From positions 1 to 60,069 of IMG/VR virus record IMGVR_UViG_3300047557_001236: a stretch of DNA of 60,069 bases; one strand, 5' to 3'. Origin of the DNA: a virus. A program made the position numbers and the translations under genes. The notes under the pieces were generated by a model. The model was given only the letters and a program-made list of their open reading frames with translations, did no database searches and had not been told where the DNA came from. The number at the start of each line of letters is the position of its first letter. Position 1 is the stretch's first letter. Below, piece by piece: positions 34,419 to 43,134 of the stretch.

Positions 34419-35222
34419 TTATGACCAGTTTCCGATAGTAATATTGGTTACGCCGCTGGTTCCGCTCATTGGGGAAATCTTAAAGTAAGAACCTACACCA
34501 ACTACTGCGGCGGCGGCAACACCCAATGAAACTTGAGGAATAACTGTTCCAGTCACAGTAATGTTAATTGTTCCTCTAATCCAAGCGTAACCAACAGTAT
34601 TGACTGATGCGGTTGCTAAGGTTGTGTTGGCTGCCGTATTGTATGTAGATTGCGTGGCTGTAGCAGTTGCTAATGTGGCAGTTCCCTTTTGTGCAATTGA
34701 CCACCAACGTTGTGTATAAGTTGCTGTTCCAGCTAAAGCAAATCCAAACGAACCAGATGACGCAGACATTGAAGATAACGAATAAAAACACTCAAATTGA
34801 TAGTTTCCAACTGGTAGAGTAATTGCGCCGTTAGCAGTGTTATTAAATAACCGTTGTGCAGCAGTTTGCGATGTAAGAGTGTATGTTGAATTTAAAACCA
34901 GCAAAGATTCAGCGGGCAAAGCGCCTCTTGCACTAGCTGCAAAGTCACCATAAAACACAGTGCCGTCATATTCGACAGCGCCAGCAGCGGGGGTGGTTAG
35001 GTTGGTTCCAGATGCAAGCTGCAAAGGCGGAACAGTTGTCGTTCCAGCAACTCCATTTAAAGCAGTTCCGTATGGCAAAGATGTCCATGCGGTTGTGCCA
35101 TCACCAATCTTTATTTTTTTGGTATCTGTTTCTAAAGCCCATTCTCCAGCCGCCAAAGTAGGATTGGCTGAAGTCCAGTTTGCTGCCGTATCTCGGCGTA
35201 CTTGTATAGTTACTGCTGGCAT
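34419..35222 (-). CDS. Tail protein with major tropism determinant-like N-terminal domain
   Basis: A 267-residue protein whose N-terminus (TIQVRRDTAANWTSANPTLA, then GEWALETDTKKIKIGDGTTA) matches the Mtd N-terminal domain fold that docks receptor-binding proteins to phage tails. The remainder is a beta-rich distal domain (YTLTSQTAAQRLFNNTANGA, NYQFECFYSLSSMSASSGSF) resembling C1q-like adhesin heads. The first ATG at 35222 overlaps the upstream fibre stop. No reverse transcriptase or variable-repeat pair was seen, so diversity generation is not supported here. Confidence 0.82.
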   Translation of the reverse strand: MPAVTIQVRRDTAANWTSANPTLAAGEWALETDTKKIKIGDGTTAWTSLPYGTALNGVAGTTTVPPLQLASGTNLTTPAAGAVEYDGTVFYGDFAASARGALPAESLLVLNSTYTLTSQTAAQRLFNNTANGAITLPVGNYQFECFYSLSSMSASSGSFGFALAGTATYTQRWWSIAQKGTATLATATATQSTYNTAANTTLATASVNTVGYAWIRGTINITVTGTVIPQVSLGVAAAAVVGVGSYFKISPMSGTSGVTNITIGNWS

Positions 35223-38200
35223 TATGTTGCACTCCCACCGTTAATTATTGAAATAGAGTTCCAATCTGTTATGTTTGCGGAACCGCCGTCAAATATAAAT
35301 TCTGCTTTTGTACTACCGCTAAAGTTGACCCATCTAGTATTGGATCCATCATTGTAATAAATATAATCAACACCAATATCGCTATCCCACCATAAACCTC
35401 CAGCAGCTACGGTTGGCGGTGTGGTAGTTGTGTCAACAGATACTGATGCTGTAACCGAAGCCCAAGTTTGGTCGCCACGCAGATAGGTGGAGCTGTTGGC
35501 AGTTCCAGTAGCAAGTCGGGCTGTCGCTATAGTACCAGATGAAATATTGGATGCATTAATATCTGTTAAGGTTGCGCCATTACCAGAGAAAGCACCACTA
35601 AAAGTAGTGGCTGTTATCGTGTTGGCACTGAAATTACCCCCAGCATCACGAGCCACAATAGTGGAAGCACCATTGGCAGAAGCAGCAGTAGTCCTGGCAT
35701 TGTCTATAGTCCCCGTAGTAATTGCAGAAGCGTTGATAGCGGTAATAGCAGAGCCGTTACCTGAGAAAGAATCAGCGGTTATAGCTCCAGCAGCGAAAGC
35801 ACCACCTGCGTCACGAAGAACAATAGTGCTAGAACCGTTAGAAGAATTAGCAGTGGTGTAGGCATTTCCAATTACTCCTGTGCTGATGTTAGAAGCATTG
35901 ATAGCTGTAATTGTTGCACCGTTACCTACAAAAGAAACTGCATTAACTGTATTAGCTTCAAAGCTACCACTTGAGTCCCTTAGAACAATCGTACTTGCAC
36001 TGTTAGAAGTATTGGCGGTTGTGCGAGCGTTCGCAATAGTTCCGCTTGAAATGTTGCTGGCGTTTATTGCGCTAATACTTGAGCCATCGCCGTTAAACGT
36101 TGCGGAAATAATGTTTGCGCCAAAACTGCCGTTTGCATCACGAAGCACTAAAGTGTTTGCACTGTTTGCCGTGTTGCCTGTGGTACGAGCATTTGCTATT
36201 GTTCCGCTGGTGATGTTGGATGCATTAATGTCGGTTAGAGATATAGCGTTACCAGTAATATTGGTAAAGTTACCATTTGTAGCACTAACGTTTGTAAAGG
36301 TCGCCGTGTTTGCTGTATTGCCACCGATTACGACATTATCTAAAGATCCACCAGTAATAGTTACTGCATTGGCATTCTGAGTTGACATAGTGCCAAGCCC
36401 AGTAATATCAGTGTTAGCAATCTGTTGCCAGCTTGGAGCTGCTGAGTTAGCTCCATCACCTTGTTGCTGTAAATATTTCTTGGTTGTTGTGATATTGCCA
36501 GGCAGTTTTGCAAGGCTATTTGTTGCGTCTGAATACAGTATGTCGCCAAGGACATAAGTACCAAAACCAGTACCACCATTAGTTGCGGCTAGATTTCCAG
36601 ACACTGCTGCACTTTGATTAAGTGCCAAGGCGTTCCACTCTATCTGTGTACCACTAGCATTGACTACCAACGGTTTATAAGCGGTGCCAAGAGGTAGCTT
36701 GCTCCATGTGTCTGTTGCTGAGCCATATAACAAATCACCAACGGCAACTGTATTAGCTCCAGTACCTCCATTGGTTGCACCTACCGTACCTGTTAAAGCA
36801 ATAGTCTGACCAGATACATTAATGGGGGCTGTGCCAGTGTAAGTAACAGAACCGCTAAACTGGGTATAGGTTAGGTTTGTATAACCAATAATAATGTTGC
36901 CAGGCGTAGTTAGTACATGAGAGTCACCAGCATTAATGTTGCCACTTTGAGTAAAGAAATAATCGCCTTCACCCAAGCCATTTGTGTCGGTTGGGCTAAA
37001 GTAATCAGCATCGGCAGCACGAGTTAATACCCATTGTGCAGAACCATTACCAGGGTTAGAAACTTCATAAACACCGTTTTCAGCTGGGTTTGTTTGCAGC
37101 CGAACCATAACTCGGTTGGTGTTAGCTAAAGATACCCCATCAACAACTAAAGCTACGTTAGCACCAGCATTAGTTAGTGTAGCGCCTACACCAGAATTAG
37201 CACGGGTAGCATAGGTTAAAGAAGATCCATTAGTAATGCCTGTATATTGCGCCCCACCAAAGTTGGTGGACAGTGTTAAGGCCGTTGAGTTTGGCGTTGA
37301 AAAAACAAAGTAAGCGGTATTAGCTGATAAGCCGTTACCAGCCGTTGAGGTCAGCCAAATTTGATCGTTTACAGATAATCCATGTGCTACAGACGTTACG
37401 ACTGTGTTTGGTGAAATGGTGTCTGTAATGTTAAATGTCGTACCGCCCTGAGCATAGGTGGCATTAAGGTTGCCAGTGGTCTCTACCAATACTGGCTCGT
37501 GGATATGAAGTCCCGCAGACGTAGAATTATCTACATACTCTTTTGTAACTAATTGGTTTGCTTGGGTAATTAAAGATACGTTTGAGCTGGCATAGGCAGC
37601 GGTTGTGAAATTTGCGTTGTTTGCCGCTACGTTTGCCGTAATAGATACGTTATTAGAAAAAGAAGCGTTTTGGTTTGTGTCTAATGTAACAACAATATTT
37701 GGGGTATTAATTCCACCAGTATGAACAATAACATTACCAGTGTTGCCTGTACCAACAACCAAGTTTGCAGAATTGACGCCATCACCAATTACATATAAAT
37801 AACCATCATTTGCTTTATGCAGCGGAAAATCTATCGAACTATAGCCTGAGCTACCAATACCAAGGTCAATGTAATTCTTAGTGTCATCACCCGTATCGTT
37901 CGTAGCCACATAATCAGTAGATGCGCCAGACCCACCAGACAAGTTTTGCTGGTTCATCTGAATAAAATTATTTATGGTGCCGAATGCCTGATATGTAGTG
38001 TTTGCAAGAGTATTACCTTCAGTGCCATCAATAGACACTGTAATAACACCATTTACTAACTTAAGATCGCCGTTAGTTTCTTGATAAATAGCCTGTTCTG
38101 CTGGCTGGGTAATAAATACTTCTAAATCACTACTGGTACTAAAATTAACTAATGCATTTGCGTTAGATGAAGAATAGACAAAGTCCCTAGACAAAGTGCT

Positions 38201-38404
38201 TGGGGATGTAAATGTGCCATATCCCACCTCCCACTCGCCATCATTTGGAGATGTCGTGTTGTGGATAGTGTAGTAAACAACTGACCCATTAGGTATGCAG
38301 GAATTAAACGTGCGATAGCCAGTATACGCACCAGCTAACGTAATCGATCCTGTGCCACTAGAGTTACTGAGTTCCTTAACTCGGTCTTGCAGTATTAAAG
38401 CCAT
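35222..38404 (-). CDS. Long tail fibre with tandem repeats (1,060 aa)
   Basis: The largest fibre. The N-terminal 110 residues (ALILQDRVKELSNSSGTGSI, GYRTFNSCIPNGSVVYYTIH) are a common virion-attachment domain. A shaft of Asn/Thr/Ser-rich strands follows. Near residues 320-370 it contains an FCCH-like module (TSVAHGLSVNDQIWLTSTAG). The distal third holds five copies of a roughly 55-residue repeat of the type INASNISSGTIANARTT...IVLRDxxGxF, ending in a short tip (AAGGLWWDSDIGVDYIYYND). Fibres of this kind are trimers that bind the host surface. Confidence 0.87.
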   Translation of the reverse strand: MALILQDRVKELSNSSGTGSITLAGAYTGYRTFNSCIPNGSVVYYTIHNTTSPNDGEWEVGYGTFTSPSTLSRDFVYSSSNANALVNFSTSSDLEVFITQPAEQAIYQETNGDLKLVNGVITVSIDGTEGNTLANTTYQAFGTINNFIQMNQQNLSGGSGASTDYVATNDTGDDTKNYIDLGIGSSGYSSIDFPLHKANDGYLYVIGDGVNSANLVVGTGNTGNVIVHTGGINTPNIVVTLDTNQNASFSNNVSITANVAANNANFTTAAYASSNVSLITQANQLVTKEYVDNSTSAGLHIHEPVLVETTGNLNATYAQGGTTFNITDTISPNTVVTSVAHGLSVNDQIWLTSTAGNGLSANTAYFVFSTPNSTALTLSTNFGGAQYTGITNGSSLTYATRANSGVGATLTNAGANVALVVDGVSLANTNRVMVRLQTNPAENGVYEVSNPGNGSAQWVLTRAADADYFSPTDTNGLGEGDYFFTQSGNINAGDSHVLTTPGNIIIGYTNLTYTQFSGSVTYTGTAPINVSGQTIALTGTVGATNGGTGANTVAVGDLLYGSATDTWSKLPLGTAYKPLVVNASGTQIEWNALALNQSAAVSGNLAATNGGTGFGTYVLGDILYSDATNSLAKLPGNITTTKKYLQQQGDGANSAAPSWQQIANTDITGLGTMSTQNANAVTITGGSLDNVVIGGNTANTATFTNVSATNGNFTNITGNAISLTDINASNITSGTIANARTTGNTANSANTLVLRDANGSFGANIISATFNGDGSSISAINASNISSGTIANARTTANTSNSASTIVLRDSSGSFEANTVNAVSFVGNGATITAINASNISTGVIGNAYTTANSSNGSSTIVLRDAGGAFAAGAITADSFSGNGSAITAINASAITTGTIDNARTTAASANGASTIVARDAGGNFSANTITATTFSGAFSGNGATLTDINASNISSGTIATARLATGTANSSTYLRGDQTWASVTASVSVDTTTTPPTVAAGGLWWDSDIGVDYIYYNDGSNTRWVNFSGSTKAEFIFDGGSANITDWNSISIINGGSAT
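35491..36235 (-). repeat. About five ~165-bp tandem coding repeats in the long tail fibre
   Basis: Each in-frame unit encodes about 55 residues beginning INASNIxxGTI and ending in a strand plus GNGxxIT. Copies are diverged but clearly register-matched; edges are approximate. Such arrays lengthen or shorten by recombination. Confidence 0.65.
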
Positions 38405-38417
38405 TCGGCTCCCCTAA

Positions 38418-38849
38418 TTAGGTAGCGGTCAAGCGAATAATTGCGCTGCTTGCGTCTGCCGTTGGGAAGTTAACTGCAAAAGTACCGTTAGTAGAGGTCT
38501 TGTCACCACCAAACGCCAATACACAAACAGCTGCATTTGATAAGCTGTTGTTGTATATCAAGGCACCGTTTGCGGTAATTGTTGCGTTAGCCCAAGAAGT
38601 ATTTGAAAACGAAATAAATGCTACGTTTCCAGAGTTGGTTGGGGTTACGCTAACCGTTAAGGTGTTTCCGCCAGCGCTGTAGTTTCCGGTTGAAGGCACT
38701 TCGTTGCTGGTGGTATATGCGGTTGTATTCTCATTAAGCGTAGCAGAGCTGGTATACAGCGCTAACTTAAACGTATCTGCTGAAAAATTATGCTGCCCTT
38801 CCAAAAGTTGCACCTTGAAAGAGGTAGCCATTGCTTGTGTAATTGCCAT
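38418..38849 (-). CDS. Virion structural protein, beta-rich
   Basis: A 143-residue protein beginning MAITQAMATSFKVQLLEGQH, followed by strands typical of a small jelly-roll: TFKLALYTSSATLNENT, NEVPSTGNYSAGGNTLTVS and a closing AIIRLTAT. The opening is characteristic of a phage structural family found just ahead of the long fibre. It could be a tail or capsid ornament. No catalytic residues. Confidence 0.7.
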   Translation of the reverse strand: MAITQAMATSFKVQLLEGQHNFSADTFKLALYTSSATLNENTTAYTTSNEVPSTGNYSAGGNTLTVSVTPTNSGNVAFISFSNTSWANATITANGALIYNNSLSNAAVCVLAFGGDKTSTNGTFAVNFPTADASSAIIRLTAT

Positions 38850-38863
38850 TTATTGCTCCTAAA

Positions 38864-39772
38864 TTATCTAACAGGCCCAGGGACAGGTAGCCTGAGTTGT
38901 CCATCACGGTATGCGCTTCTACGATCTTTACCATCACCCAAGTCTTTAAGCAATGCTAAGGATTCTTGATACTTCTGCTCGTAATAGGCAACCATGTCTT
39001 GTTCTCCCTTTTGGAAGATCACGGCTTCACGCAACGAGCCATACAGTAAAACTGTTTCAAAATTATCGCCCAACCAAGATGTGCCGGTTGGGTTATTAAT
39101 GGTGGATACTGGTATTGAAAATCCAGCTCCAGTATTACCAATGTTTGATGTTGCAGCACTTAATACATCGCCAACCACATAGAAAGATCCACCATCTTTA
39201 AGGGTTACAGTTGTTACTGCGCCCGCTGCAACCACAATATCAGCTATTGCATACTGTCCAGAGCCGCCAGTTAGCGGGACGTTTCTATATGAACCGTTTG
39301 TGTATCCAGATCCACCAGAAACAGTTCCAAGACCACCAATCACACCCTGCACAATTGAGACTGGATAGTAATAGTAGTGCAACTCAGTCTGATAATTCCC
39401 GTCAGGTGTTGGGCCTATTAGATAGGTGTATGGACTAAATTGGGAATAGTATTTAGGGGTTCCAGAATCGGTTGTTGGGTTTGGATATGACTGACGAATA
39501 AAGTTAACGTCTTTATCAATCAAATACTCATAGTTGCCAGACCCATCAATAACTGCCAAAGAAAAAGACGCAAGATAATCGTTTGGTAGCGCTAGATATG
39601 GGTCTCCGTTGGTAAAGTTACCGATAACATTTTTACGGATAGCAGGGATCTGAACGGCGTTATATACACGCTCTTCGCATTGTTGAACGAATACAGGAAT
39701 ATTCTGAACAAAAGATTGTTCATCCGATTCCGCATAGTTCTGAATGGCGTTATATAACTGTAAATAATTCAT
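38864..39772 (-). CDS. Head-tail/tail adaptor-like protein (SU10-adaptor or T7 gp11-like)
   Basis: A 302-residue protein. The N-terminal helix bundle (MNYLQLYNAIQNYAESDEQS, IPVFVQQCEERVYNAVQIPA) and the later FETVLLYGSLREAVIFQKGE with a C-terminal YEQKYQESLALLKDLGD helix follow the layout of phage adaptor or tail tubular A proteins. An inserted Gly/Ser-rich domain (about residues 150-215) distinguishes it from a minimal adaptor. It is one of two adaptor-like proteins in this block. It presumably forms a ring below the portal. Confidence 0.72.
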   Translation of the reverse strand: MNYLQLYNAIQNYAESDEQSFVQNIPVFVQQCEERVYNAVQIPAIRKNVIGNFTNGDPYLALPNDYLASFSLAVIDGSGNYEYLIDKDVNFIRQSYPNPTTDSGTPKYYSQFSPYTYLIGPTPDGNYQTELHYYYYPVSIVQGVIGGLGTVSGGSGYTNGSYRNVPLTGGSGQYAIADIVVAAGAVTTVTLKDGGSFYVVGDVLSAATSNIGNTGAGFSIPVSTINNPTGTSWLGDNFETVLLYGSLREAVIFQKGEQDMVAYYEQKYQESLALLKDLGDGKDRRSAYRDGQLRLPVPGPVR

Positions 39773-40038
39773 TAGCCCATTTTCCCGCTGATCTTACGTC
39801 CTTTGGTAGCTGCGCCATAACCACGCATTACACCAACACCGTATGGGTTCTCAGGAGCATAGTCGCCTTTACTAACCCCAGCAACCGATGGGTTCATTTT
39901 GTTTATGCGCTCTGCGCCAGTTTCGGTTTTTTGATATGTATCAACGTTAGTCTTTTTTGCATCCATCGTATGTGGGGCAGCATAGACCTCAGCTGGGCCT
40001 ACTTCTTTGCCGCCTTTTTTCATTGAATATTTAGCCAT
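39772..40038 (-). CDS. Small Lys/Gly-rich late protein
   Basis: An 88-residue basic protein (MAKYSMKKGGKEVGPAEVYA) ending GYGAATKGRKISGKMG. It carries the KKGGK element that recurs in this run of tiny late genes and overlaps the adaptor gene by one base. No fold recognised; probably a minor virion protein. Confidence 0.65.
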   Translation of the reverse strand: MAKYSMKKGGKEVGPAEVYAAPHTMDAKKTNVDTYQKTETGAERINKMNPSVAGVSKGDYAPENPYGVGVMRGYGAATKGRKISGKMG

Positions 40039-40220
40039 TATCGACCTCTTTGGTTAGCAATACGAGCCATATTACGGCCCATAGACTTCATGTTCTTATT
40101 TAAAGAACTCTTGTTAATTTTTGGTCCTTTATCAATATGTTTAGGACCATCGTTTGGGTATACCTTTGCATCGGTTCTACCTTTTTTAGCTACGCCATCT
40201 GCGTCTTTTTTATATCCCAT
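40038..40220 (-). CDS. Very basic small late protein
   Basis: A 60-residue Lys/Arg-rich protein: MGYKKDADGVAKKGRTDAKV, then NKSSLNKNMKSMGRNMARIA and NQRGR at the end. The ADGVAKKGRT element resembles the C-terminal tag (ADGVAVKGKT) of another protein in the cluster. Its charge suggests contact with packaged DNA. Overlaps its neighbour by one base. Confidence 0.6.
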   Translation of the reverse strand: MGYKKDADGVAKKGRTDAKVYPNDGPKHIDKGPKINKSSLNKNMKSMGRNMARIANQRGR

Positions 40221-40229
40221 TTTTAACTC

Positions 40230-40655
40230 CTAAGTTGTAGTTACTGTTACATTACCAACTAATACTGCTGGTGCCAAGTCATTTGGGGTTAACCCTGCAT
40301 CATTTGCCCTTGCACCACCTACAGGATTCCAACCCCACTGGATAATCCTACTACCTAACTCTGGACTACCAAACCCATCTGGCCCAACACCCGTAATATT
40401 TATCTGCAGTCCACTTTGTCCAGAAACCTGATAACTAACATCTGGACGAGGTTCCCGTACAGCTTGTGGATCGTTGACCGGATATAAACCCAATTGTAAT
40501 TGTGGATGATCTGGATCCCAACATGTTTTGCAAACTTTGACCCGGTACGGCTTAGTCTTAAGAGTCTGAATCCGTAACTCTTTAAGCTTGTACCGTTGTG
40601 CGCATCTATCGCACTCGGCAATCGCATATTTTCCAGAGGCATACTTATTTGGCAT
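40230..40655 (-). CDS. Zinc-ribbon virion protein
   Basis: A 141-residue protein with a four-Cys ribbon, CDRC at residues 15-18 and CKTCW near 42-46, inside a basic N-terminal domain (KYAIAECDRCAQRYKLKELR). A loop-rich C-terminal half follows (QINITGVGPDGFGS, GRIIQWGWNPVG-like), ending in a strand. Similar proteins lie beside adaptor genes in other short-tailed phages. It probably belongs to the neck or capsid; role not established. Confidence 0.7.
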   Translation of the reverse strand: MPNKYASGKYAIAECDRCAQRYKLKELRIQTLKTKPYRVKVCKTCWDPDHPQLQLGLYPVNDPQAVREPRPDVSYQVSGQSGLQINITGVGPDGFGSPELGSRIIQWGWNPVGGARANDAGLTPNDLAPAVLVGNVTVTTT

Positions 40656-40661
40656 AGCATA

Positions 40662-41597
40662 TTAACGGTAATAAAACATATTGCGTGGGACAACCCGTAG
40701 CGCTGCTTTTTCCCGGTCTTCTTGCTCGGCTAACGTCCACTGCTGTTCATAGTCGGCTTTGAGCATCATAATTCTATTAGGATCAACCCCAGGCATTTTG
40801 ACACTTAAGTGATAGGCCAATCCTGCAACCATGCAGGGGATAAAACGAAATGGAATGTCTTGAGTACGAATGCCAGACCCAGCATCTTGAATACGGCGCA
40901 TACGATAATACACAAAAGTGTACTGATTACCAGGCGGATTTGGAGTTGGCCAAACATTAATACAAGGCAAATTATTTACAAAAACATTAGCCCCATTTGA
41001 ATGTGTAGTAGCCGTAGTGCCGTTTTGACCCCGCCACGCATTCAAAATTTGATTGCCTACAATATTTTGATATCCAATTGTTTCATTCCCAACATTAATA
41101 AATCCTTGAGTTGGTAGATTTGACGCATTAGTTAGTGTAATGGTTGTCTGATCTGTAGAAGTTATAGCTGCCGCCAAGGTGGTCTGTGGGATGTTTGCTA
41201 CGTTCCCAGACTGACGATTAATGAATACCTGAATAGGGCGTCCAGTGGCGTTTTTATTAGGTATTGTTAAGTAAGTAGATTCACTAATACGATTAATATT
41301 AATATCAATTTGATTTGTGCCTTGCCCATTATTAGTACGGACAACCGTATCTAATAGGTCAATCGTATCTACCGGAATAGGATAAATAGCCTGCCCAGTG
41401 TTCATTACAATCTGGCCCTGCTCAACAGTCCAAAGATTAATACCCCGGTTTGCCCACTCAATCGTTAGAAGATTTAAGCTACGACGAGCGGTACGAAAGT
41501 CATATCCAGAACGAGACTCAAGATTGCAACGTTCAAACGCCTCCTCAATGAGGTCATTCATATCCAAGTTGAAGGTACTTGTTCCTGTAGTGGACAT
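40662..41597 (-). CDS. Tail adaptor/tubular-A-like protein
   Basis: A 311-residue protein. An N-terminal helical pair (DLIEEAFERCNLESRSGYDF, then RTARRSLNLLTIEWANRGI) and the strand QAIYPIPVDTIDLLDTVVR match the classic adaptor layout (P22 gp4/T7 gp11 functional class). A beta insert with an NLPTQGFINVGNE turn occupies residues 135-205. The C-terminal helices (AYHLSVKMPG, YEQQWTLAEQEDREKAALRV) complete the fold. It is the first adaptor gene downstream of the capsid module. Starts at an ATG overlapping the previous TAA (TAATG). Confidence 0.78.
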   Translation of the reverse strand: MSTTGTSTFNLDMNDLIEEAFERCNLESRSGYDFRTARRSLNLLTIEWANRGINLWTVEQGQIVMNTGQAIYPIPVDTIDLLDTVVRTNNGQGTNQIDININRISESTYLTIPNKNATGRPIQVFINRQSGNVANIPQTTLAAAITSTDQTTITLTNASNLPTQGFINVGNETIGYQNIVGNQILNAWRGQNGTTATTHSNGANVFVNNLPCINVWPTPNPPGNQYTFVYYRMRRIQDAGSGIRTQDIPFRFIPCMVAGLAYHLSVKMPGVDPNRIMMLKADYEQQWTLAEQEDREKAALRVVPRNMFYYR

Positions 41598-41845
41598 TAT
41601 TTAACCTTTCGGTATGACTTTACCTTTTGCTTTATTTTTTGGGGTTGTGACACGAACTGTTTTCCCTGAGCTTTTCCGGCTCGTTTTGCTCGAGTCGTTG
41701 CTGCGTACTCGGCGGGGCTTAGCGCTTGTATCGCTCTTTTTGGTAGATACCGCTCGCCTGTTTCGGACGACTTTTTTCCCGACTTGGTCGTCCACTCTTG
41801 CTTCGTCCAAGCTTTGAGGCTGCGTTGGGATTTTGCCAAAGCCAT
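41597..41845 (-). CDS. Small basic late protein
   Basis: An 82-residue protein, MALAKSQRSLKAWTKQEWTT, with the middle KRAIQALSPAEYAATTRAKR and a very basic C-terminus. The QRSLKAWTKQ...P.RA...LSPAEYAATTR pattern is common in aquatic phage late clusters. It overlaps the adaptor gene. The overlapping 91-codon frame at 41601-41876 is judged a shadow. DNA-binding or virion role likely. Confidence 0.75.
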   Translation of the reverse strand: MALAKSQRSLKAWTKQEWTTKSGKKSSETGERYLPKRAIQALSPAEYAATTRAKRAGKAQGKQFVSQPQKIKQKVKSYRKVK

Positions 41846-41872
41846 TAAATAATCTCCAGAACCAAGTTATCT

Positions 41873-42133
41873 TCACTTTTTCTTTAGCTTCGACAAAGTC
41901 TGAGCTAACCTCGCACGTTGTCCCATTTTACCGGGCTTCTTAGCCGCAGCAGCTAGTTTTTTAGCAGGGATCTTCTCGCCCTTCTTAACACCCATGGCTT
42001 GTTTTAAAGCACCAGGTTTTTTAATAGCAGACTGAATCCAATTAACCTTGCCACCTTTTTTAAAAACGCCTTTACCTTTTAGGATGTCAGCACGAGTAAC
42101 CTTGCCATCACCAGTTAAATCAGGAAAATCAGC
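41873..42133 (-). CDS. Small protein with an EF-hand-like loop
   Basis: An 86-residue protein starting at GTG 42133, which has GGAGG six bases upstream; an alternative GTG five codons earlier lacks one. The N-terminus is ADFPDLTGDGKVTRADIL, a Dx[S/T]xDGx-type calcium-binding loop (D...D..K..D) like dockerin or EF-hand loops. The rest is Lys-rich with KKGGKVNWIQ and several KKPG repeats. Calcium binding is a plausible inference; the remainder of the function is unknown. Confidence 0.72.
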   Translation of the reverse strand, partial: ADFPDLTGDGKVTRADILKGKGVFKKGGKVNWIQSAIKKPGALKQAMGVKKGEKIPAKKLAAAAKKPGKMGQRARLAQTLSKLKKK

Positions 42134-42416
42134 CACGATAACCTCCACCTTTTTCTTTGTAACGTTTTGCTAAGAGCTGCGCTTTACGAGCAGACCATTG
42201 ACCCGCCGCAGTACCTTGTACAGCAGATGCTTTAATACTCTCAAATAAAGCCTTGCGCATACCAGGCTTCGTATAGTTACCAGCTTTATTAACGCTAGAA
42301 GTTTTACCACCTTCTTTGTACATATCGACTTCATCAGGATTATCCCTACGACGAATAACCTTACCTTTAGGCATTTTGGATGGGTTTATGGCGCCCATGC
42401 CACGACTGGCTCTCAT
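42129..42416 (-). CDS. Small basic late protein of the MRASRGMG type
   Basis: A 95-residue protein opening MRASRGMGAINPSKMPKGKV, then DEVDMYKEGGKTSSVNKAGN and a long helix (GQWSARKAQLLAKRYKEKGG). Shares the K.GGK element with neighbouring genes. It overlaps the genes on both sides by about 4 nt. Common in phage late clusters; virion or assembly function assumed, not shown. Confidence 0.72.
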   Translation of the reverse strand: MRASRGMGAINPSKMPKGKVIRRRDNPDEVDMYKEGGKTSSVNKAGNYTKPGMRKALFESIKASAVQGTAAGQWSARKAQLLAKRYKEKGGGYRG

Positions 42417-42673
42417 ACGATTTTGCCCCGAGTTTTACCACGCATCGCACAACCATCTGCACGGGATGAAGCTGTGCCGCCTTTTTTCATCGGTCTTACT
42501 CCACGAGTAGCTTCTCTTCGAGCTTCTTTTTCTGCTTCGTCTCCAGCATCACTTGCAGCATACGCAGCTTTTCTAGGATTTAAAGGCCAGTTTGTTTTAT
42601 CTGACTCGTATTCCTTTTTTGCCTTTTCTTCAGCAGCTTTTCGTATTGCTTTTGGGTATTCTGTATCAGCCAT
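42413..42673 (-). CDS. Small late protein with C-terminal RADGCAxRGKT tag
   Basis: An 86-residue protein starting MADTEYPKAIRKAAEEKAKK at ATG 42673; a longer open frame from 42706 lacks a binding site. The body is helical and charged (EYESDKTNWPLNPRKAAYAA). The C-terminus is MKKGGTASSRADGCAMRGKT plus RGKIV, a tag shared with two or three adjacent genes. The tag has a single Cys and several basic residues. Role unknown; see the separate observation on the shared tag. Confidence 0.72.
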   Translation of the reverse strand: MADTEYPKAIRKAAEEKAKKEYESDKTNWPLNPRKAAYAASDAGDEAEKEARREATRGVRPMKKGGTASSRADGCAMRGKTRGKIV

Positions 42674-42675
42674 AA

Positions 42676-43134
42676 TCAAGCCCTCGTTTTTCCTCGTATG
42701 CAGCATCCATCAGCTCTTTGGGATGCAGTTCTCACTTTGCCACCAGCTTTATAGTTCTTCGTGATGTCACGGTTTGATTTAGGCATAGCACCGCCACCAC
42801 GAGTCACAGGTTCACCAAACCGTTTATAAGTCCGCTCATCTTTAGCGGTAACACGATGCTCTTCAGCCATTTTGCTTAATTTAGCTCTAGCTTCTTCTGC
42901 CCCACTTAAATCCAAAGTGCCTTGTCCAGCTTTAGCAGCTTTATTACGCTCTCTGGTTGTTTGCTTAGCTTCTTCGGCTTTAGTTTCAGCTTCTCGCAAA
43001 ATAGCACGCTCCTTAGCCTTTTCTTTAGCTTTCTGAACTTCTTCAGCGCTTTCAGTAGGCAATTCAGATAAAGCCCGCATTACCTTTTTAGGCTGCTCGG
43101 GTTCATCAAAATCAAAGGAGCCTTGTGTAGCCAT
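42676..43134 (-). CDS. Charged helical late protein with C-terminal RADGCCIRGKT tag
   Basis: A 152-residue protein of alternating charge. Its N-terminus is acidic (MATQGSFDFDEPEQPKKVMR), followed by a long Ala/Glu/Lys helix (EEVQKAKEKAKERAILREAE) and DERTYKRFGEPVTRGGG. It ends AGGKVRTASQRADGCCIRGK then TRA, nearly the same tag as the gene directly downstream. Possibly a scaffold-like or internal virion protein. Coupled within two bases to both neighbours. Confidence 0.7.
   Translation of the reverse strand: MATQGSFDFDEPEQPKKVMRALSELPTESAEEVQKAKEKAKERAILREAETKAEEAKQTTRERNKAAKAGQGTLDLSGAEEARAKLSKMAEEHRVTAKDERTYKRFGEPVTRGGGAMPKSNRDITKNYKAGGKVRTASQRADGCCIRGKTRA

Noticed and set aside
34419-35222. 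Diversity-generating retroelement target
   Set aside because: The Mtd-like domain suggested it, but no reverse transcriptase or template repeat was found in the window.
35487-36380. Two long + frames (124 and 166 codons) rich in Ala and Val
   Set aside because: They are antisense to the tandem-repeat part of the long tail fibre and owe their length to repeat periodicity.
41601-41876. 91-codon minus frame starting MKITWFWRLFNG
   Set aside because: It overlaps almost completely the better gene at 41597-41845, whose sequence and neighbour couplings look genuine; the frame has a noise-like composition.
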